From Synaphobranchus kaupii (taxonomy: Eukaryota > Chordata > Actinopteri > Anguilliformes > Synaphobranchidae), in contig CM056389.1 of NCBI GenBank assembly GCA_029718625.1, positions 18,146,125-18,210,124 of the forward strand: 64,000 nt of DNA. The letters run 5' to 3'. Each line of letters opens with the position of its first letter. Position 1 is the stretch's first letter. The position numbers and the translations under genes are program-made. The notes under the pieces are model-generated. The model ran no database searches. It saw only the letters and a list, made by a program, of their open reading frames with translations, and was not told the DNA's origin. This document shows, in pieces, positions 61,240-64,000 of the stretch.

Positions 61240-64000
61240 CTATCACATATTTAAAATGTGCAAGGACTGCGTTTTCGATAATTTAGTATTATTCTTTTTT
61301 TATTTTTGGTCCTGTGACTAACGGTTATTTCACCTTGGATAGATTCAGCACTATGTGCCTGGACACGGCTGATAAAACGGGGAGGAAAAGCCAAAGCAAA
61401 GCATGAGAACAAAGCCGCCATGGCGCTCTTTCTTCCGCTTTGCATTATTGGAACTCACTTTTGAACAAGCGCAAACCGAAAAATGACACGTCTACGGAAG
61501 GCATTACGACGGCTTGCAGAGGTAATAAAGTCTGTCTCCATTCAGTAGACACAACCCGGGTGGCAGCGAGATGTGGGATGTATCCTATGAAAGCCTCGCC
61601 TGCTCGTTCACACCAGTACAGGCCAGGATATCGTCTCCAGAGATGTCTTGCCTAATCAGGTCTGATAAGATTAAAGGCCTTCTTCTGTTTGCCCCACTAT
61701 GGAAAGATCCTTGTGCTACTTAGGAGTCAAATCATTTGGAACAGGGAACACTGGTAACAATACCCCCCCTTCTCAATGAGTCATCCTTCTCCCATCATGC
61801 ACCCTGTCTTTTCCCTTCAGACTTTAGCCTTGATTTTATTTATTTTTTTAGCCACACTATTTCTTCATGATGGAAGCAACAATCGGCAGCCATGTTGGCT
61901 CGCGGGGAATTAGAGAGAGGGGGGTTGGGGCCAAAGGAAAATAATGTATTGATGACAAAACGGGATTAAACACTATTTGCTACATTTTCTGGTTTAGTAT
62001 ATCCTCCTGAGACCTGGCAAGAGAAAAAAAGTTTTAAGTATTTAATTTATCTTTTTTTACATAATACAAGTGTCTTGGATGACAAAAACATGCTGCAGTG
62101 AAAATATTGTCAAAAACATGACTATTTTTGTTAACATCCCTTGTAATGTAGGTTTCAGCATAGCAGAATATATGGTTCTTGAGATTAAGAGCAGAGACTC
62201 GTGTCGCCTTGCAGGGGACGAAGAACAATTGGCAGGTCTTTGAAGGATATGCAAATGAGAATGTAAGCTTCACAAATGGACTTACTTTTAGTTTTATTTT
62301 GTTTATTTATTTTTTCCACCTTTTTATCGTTGTCATTTTCCCCAGTCACATACCTAGGCCTGTCGTGTAACGGGGGCAAAAAAAAACCTCCAAATCAGGG
62401 GAGCAGAGAAAAAAAAATCCTGCTTTAGTTGGATGCGCTACCCTACAGCACAAAGACAGCACCCCCAGAGCTCATTGATATGGGGAAACGTAGTGACAAG
62501 TTCCATGTTGAATTTTTCCCATTGTGTTTCTGTGCAGCTCCCAGCCAGAGGCTTAATGTTCACCACCTGCTGTAGCTGTTCACTGTTGGATAAGGACACC
62601 TCATCCGTTTCCTTCCGCCACTCGGATAGGCAATTTCCTGCGTTCGTATGCCTCTCATTAATGTCATTTGAATGATTTGAACAGCATTAACATAATGCTC
62701 AACCACTTCCCACGGCAGCAGCTTCGAAGGCCAAACACATAAACAAAAAAGCCAAAAAAAAAAAGATTTTTTTTTGTTTTTGTAAATATGCTGTAATACA
62801 TGTGTATGTAACCCAGGGTAACATTTCTTTTTGGTACGTTATATCACAAAACACCCATAATCAATTTGTAGAAGACAGATCTTGATCAAGCTTATAATTG
62901 TCTCAAAAAAAAAGTCTCAACACCGTTATCAAAAATGTCCCTAATCGTAGTTACCGATGCCATTCAAGGACACGCCGTCCGCAATCCCAGCAGAGACGTT
63001 TCACAGCGACTCATCTTCCAGTTTTATGGCCCACTCAATTTAGCACCGGCGTCTAAAAACGCGAGCCTCGCTCCCTCTGAGAAACTTAGAGCTAAACGCT
63101 GCCTTTTATTACACGGTTGCTCTTTTTCTTTTTTTTTTTGGCTTTGTTTTTTAAATTAAATGCTGGAGTGTGGTTGTTGTTTGTATTTAAAATTTTTTTG
63201 TGAGATTTATTTTATTTATTTTTTTCCAGGTGTTTGAACCTGGCGCAGTGCTGGCTCAGGGGAGCCCATTAAATGGGGCCCCGCATTTTATTTCAGTCTT
63301 TGGAGGAGGGGGGGTTTGCTGGTGCAGAGAGCTGCGCAGCCCGTGTGACAGAAGGTGTATATAAAGATAGTATGCCATCTGTTTAAAGCCCAGAGTCTCA
63401 AAAAACACCCCCGCCTGGCAAACTCAACGGGGACTCAATTAAAAATGTGAGTTTAGTGGCCGGACTCAGAATGGCACTCCAGACTCGTATGGGGGGGGGG
63501 GGGGGGGAGTCGCGTGTGGGGGGACTCAGCCGAGCGGGGGGGTGGCGGCAGGCTGAGGTGGGTCTCGTCAGGCCCTATGATGTCGAAGCAGCTTCAGGGG
63601 GAACTCACTGGAGGGGCTTCTACCTCCAGGGCATGTATTTTTTATGTAGTCATGTACAAAAAATTAAAAATTAAAAATATATGGTTTAGATTTAAAATGT
63701 AAAAAAGCATAGCAGGGCAATTGTTGTCGTCGTCGTTGGTGAGGTCTGCGGGCCTCATGAGGGGCTTGTGTGATTTGTGTGTTATGTTCGTGCGGAGAGA
63801 ACCCGGTGCAGAGATGTTTACAGGGACGCAGTGCAGGCTGCGAGTTACACGGAAAATCTAAGAGCCGCAATCCAATCCAAAAATTGGCCTGAAGGCAGAA
63901 TGGAAATCGAGGCCTTGTCACAACGGTTTGGGTTCTCAAAAATAAAAAATAAAAATAAAAGGAGGGAGAGAGACAGGCCCGCGGGGATCAGTCTGTGGAT
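61240..64000. other. low-repeat region, candidate conserved non-coding DNA
   Basis: This stretch has few recognisable mobile elements and mixes T-rich tracts with blocks of balanced composition (about 61330-61700, 61860-61990, 62150-62280, 62430-62720, 62935-63120). No open frame is supported by splice sites or family resemblance. A 17-base G run lies at 63491-63507. Whether any block is conserved cannot be judged from one genome. Confidence 0.35.
63491..63507 (+). repeat. 17-base G homopolymer
   Basis: Uninterrupted G run followed by further GGGGGGACTC and GCGGGGGGGTGGCGG clusters. Overlapping open frames with long glycine runs come from this tract and are not genes. Confidence 0.85.

Noticed and set aside
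63447..63702. Glycine-rich frames around the G run
   Set aside because: Produced by the G homopolymer; no other coding evidence.

Overview
The window is eukaryotic, non-coding DNA, most likely from a teleost fish. I find no confident protein-coding gene, no bacterial-style operon, and no rRNA or tRNA gene. The fish assignment rests on the style of the mobile elements: a hAT-type non-autonomous transposon with an 8-bp target duplication, LTRs with TG...CA ends, a LINE 3' fragment, a SINE-like piece with a tRNA B box, and several inverted-repeat MITEs of kinds common in fish genomes. This is inference from sequence style, not a database match.

Bases 1-47672 are one satellite array, about 52 head-to-tail units with a base period of 741 bp. 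It enters from beyond the left edge and stops at about 47672. Units differ by small diagnostic changes that recur in blocks, so the array was amplified as multi-unit higher-order repeats (offsets of 6759, 3737, 11179, 2308, 3015 and 2368 bp). Two single insertions were copied along with it: a 2.27-kb hAT-type element (5106-7378 and 11865-14136) and a 1.56-kb solo LTR on the minus strand (40570-42130 and 42938-44499). Both pairs sit at the same position of the unit with the same target duplication.

The most unusual feature is a GC-rich near-perfect palindrome found at one fixed position in a minority of units. It is nearly universal and longest at the right edge (about 67-68 bp), shorter further left (60 bp, then 49 bp), and absent from most interior units, where only ACAACC remains. 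The simplest reading is stepwise loss of an ancestral palindrome by deletions at its centre. A second reading is that the palindrome is the head-to-tail junction of a small inverted-repeat transposon and that the satellite grew from tandem copies of it. One edge unit has a 112-bp piece of the satellite inside the palindrome loop, as expected from template switching at a hairpin.

Bases 47673-64000 are low-copy intergenic or intronic DNA with a mosaic of old mobile elements: an inverted-repeat element (about 49199-50485), a TTAA-flanked MITE (52691-53235) with a partial second copy (59045-59262), a SINE-like fragment (about 53530-53748), a double foldback MITE with a 23-base G run (53756-54399), a minus-strand solo LTR (55836-56809), a frameshifted LINE 3' fragment on the minus strand (about 57375-57895), degenerate minisatellite-like modules (57100-57290, 58360-58640) and another MITE (59546-60158). 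The last 2.8 kb has few recognisable repeats and might contain conserved regulatory DNA, which only a cross-species alignment can show.
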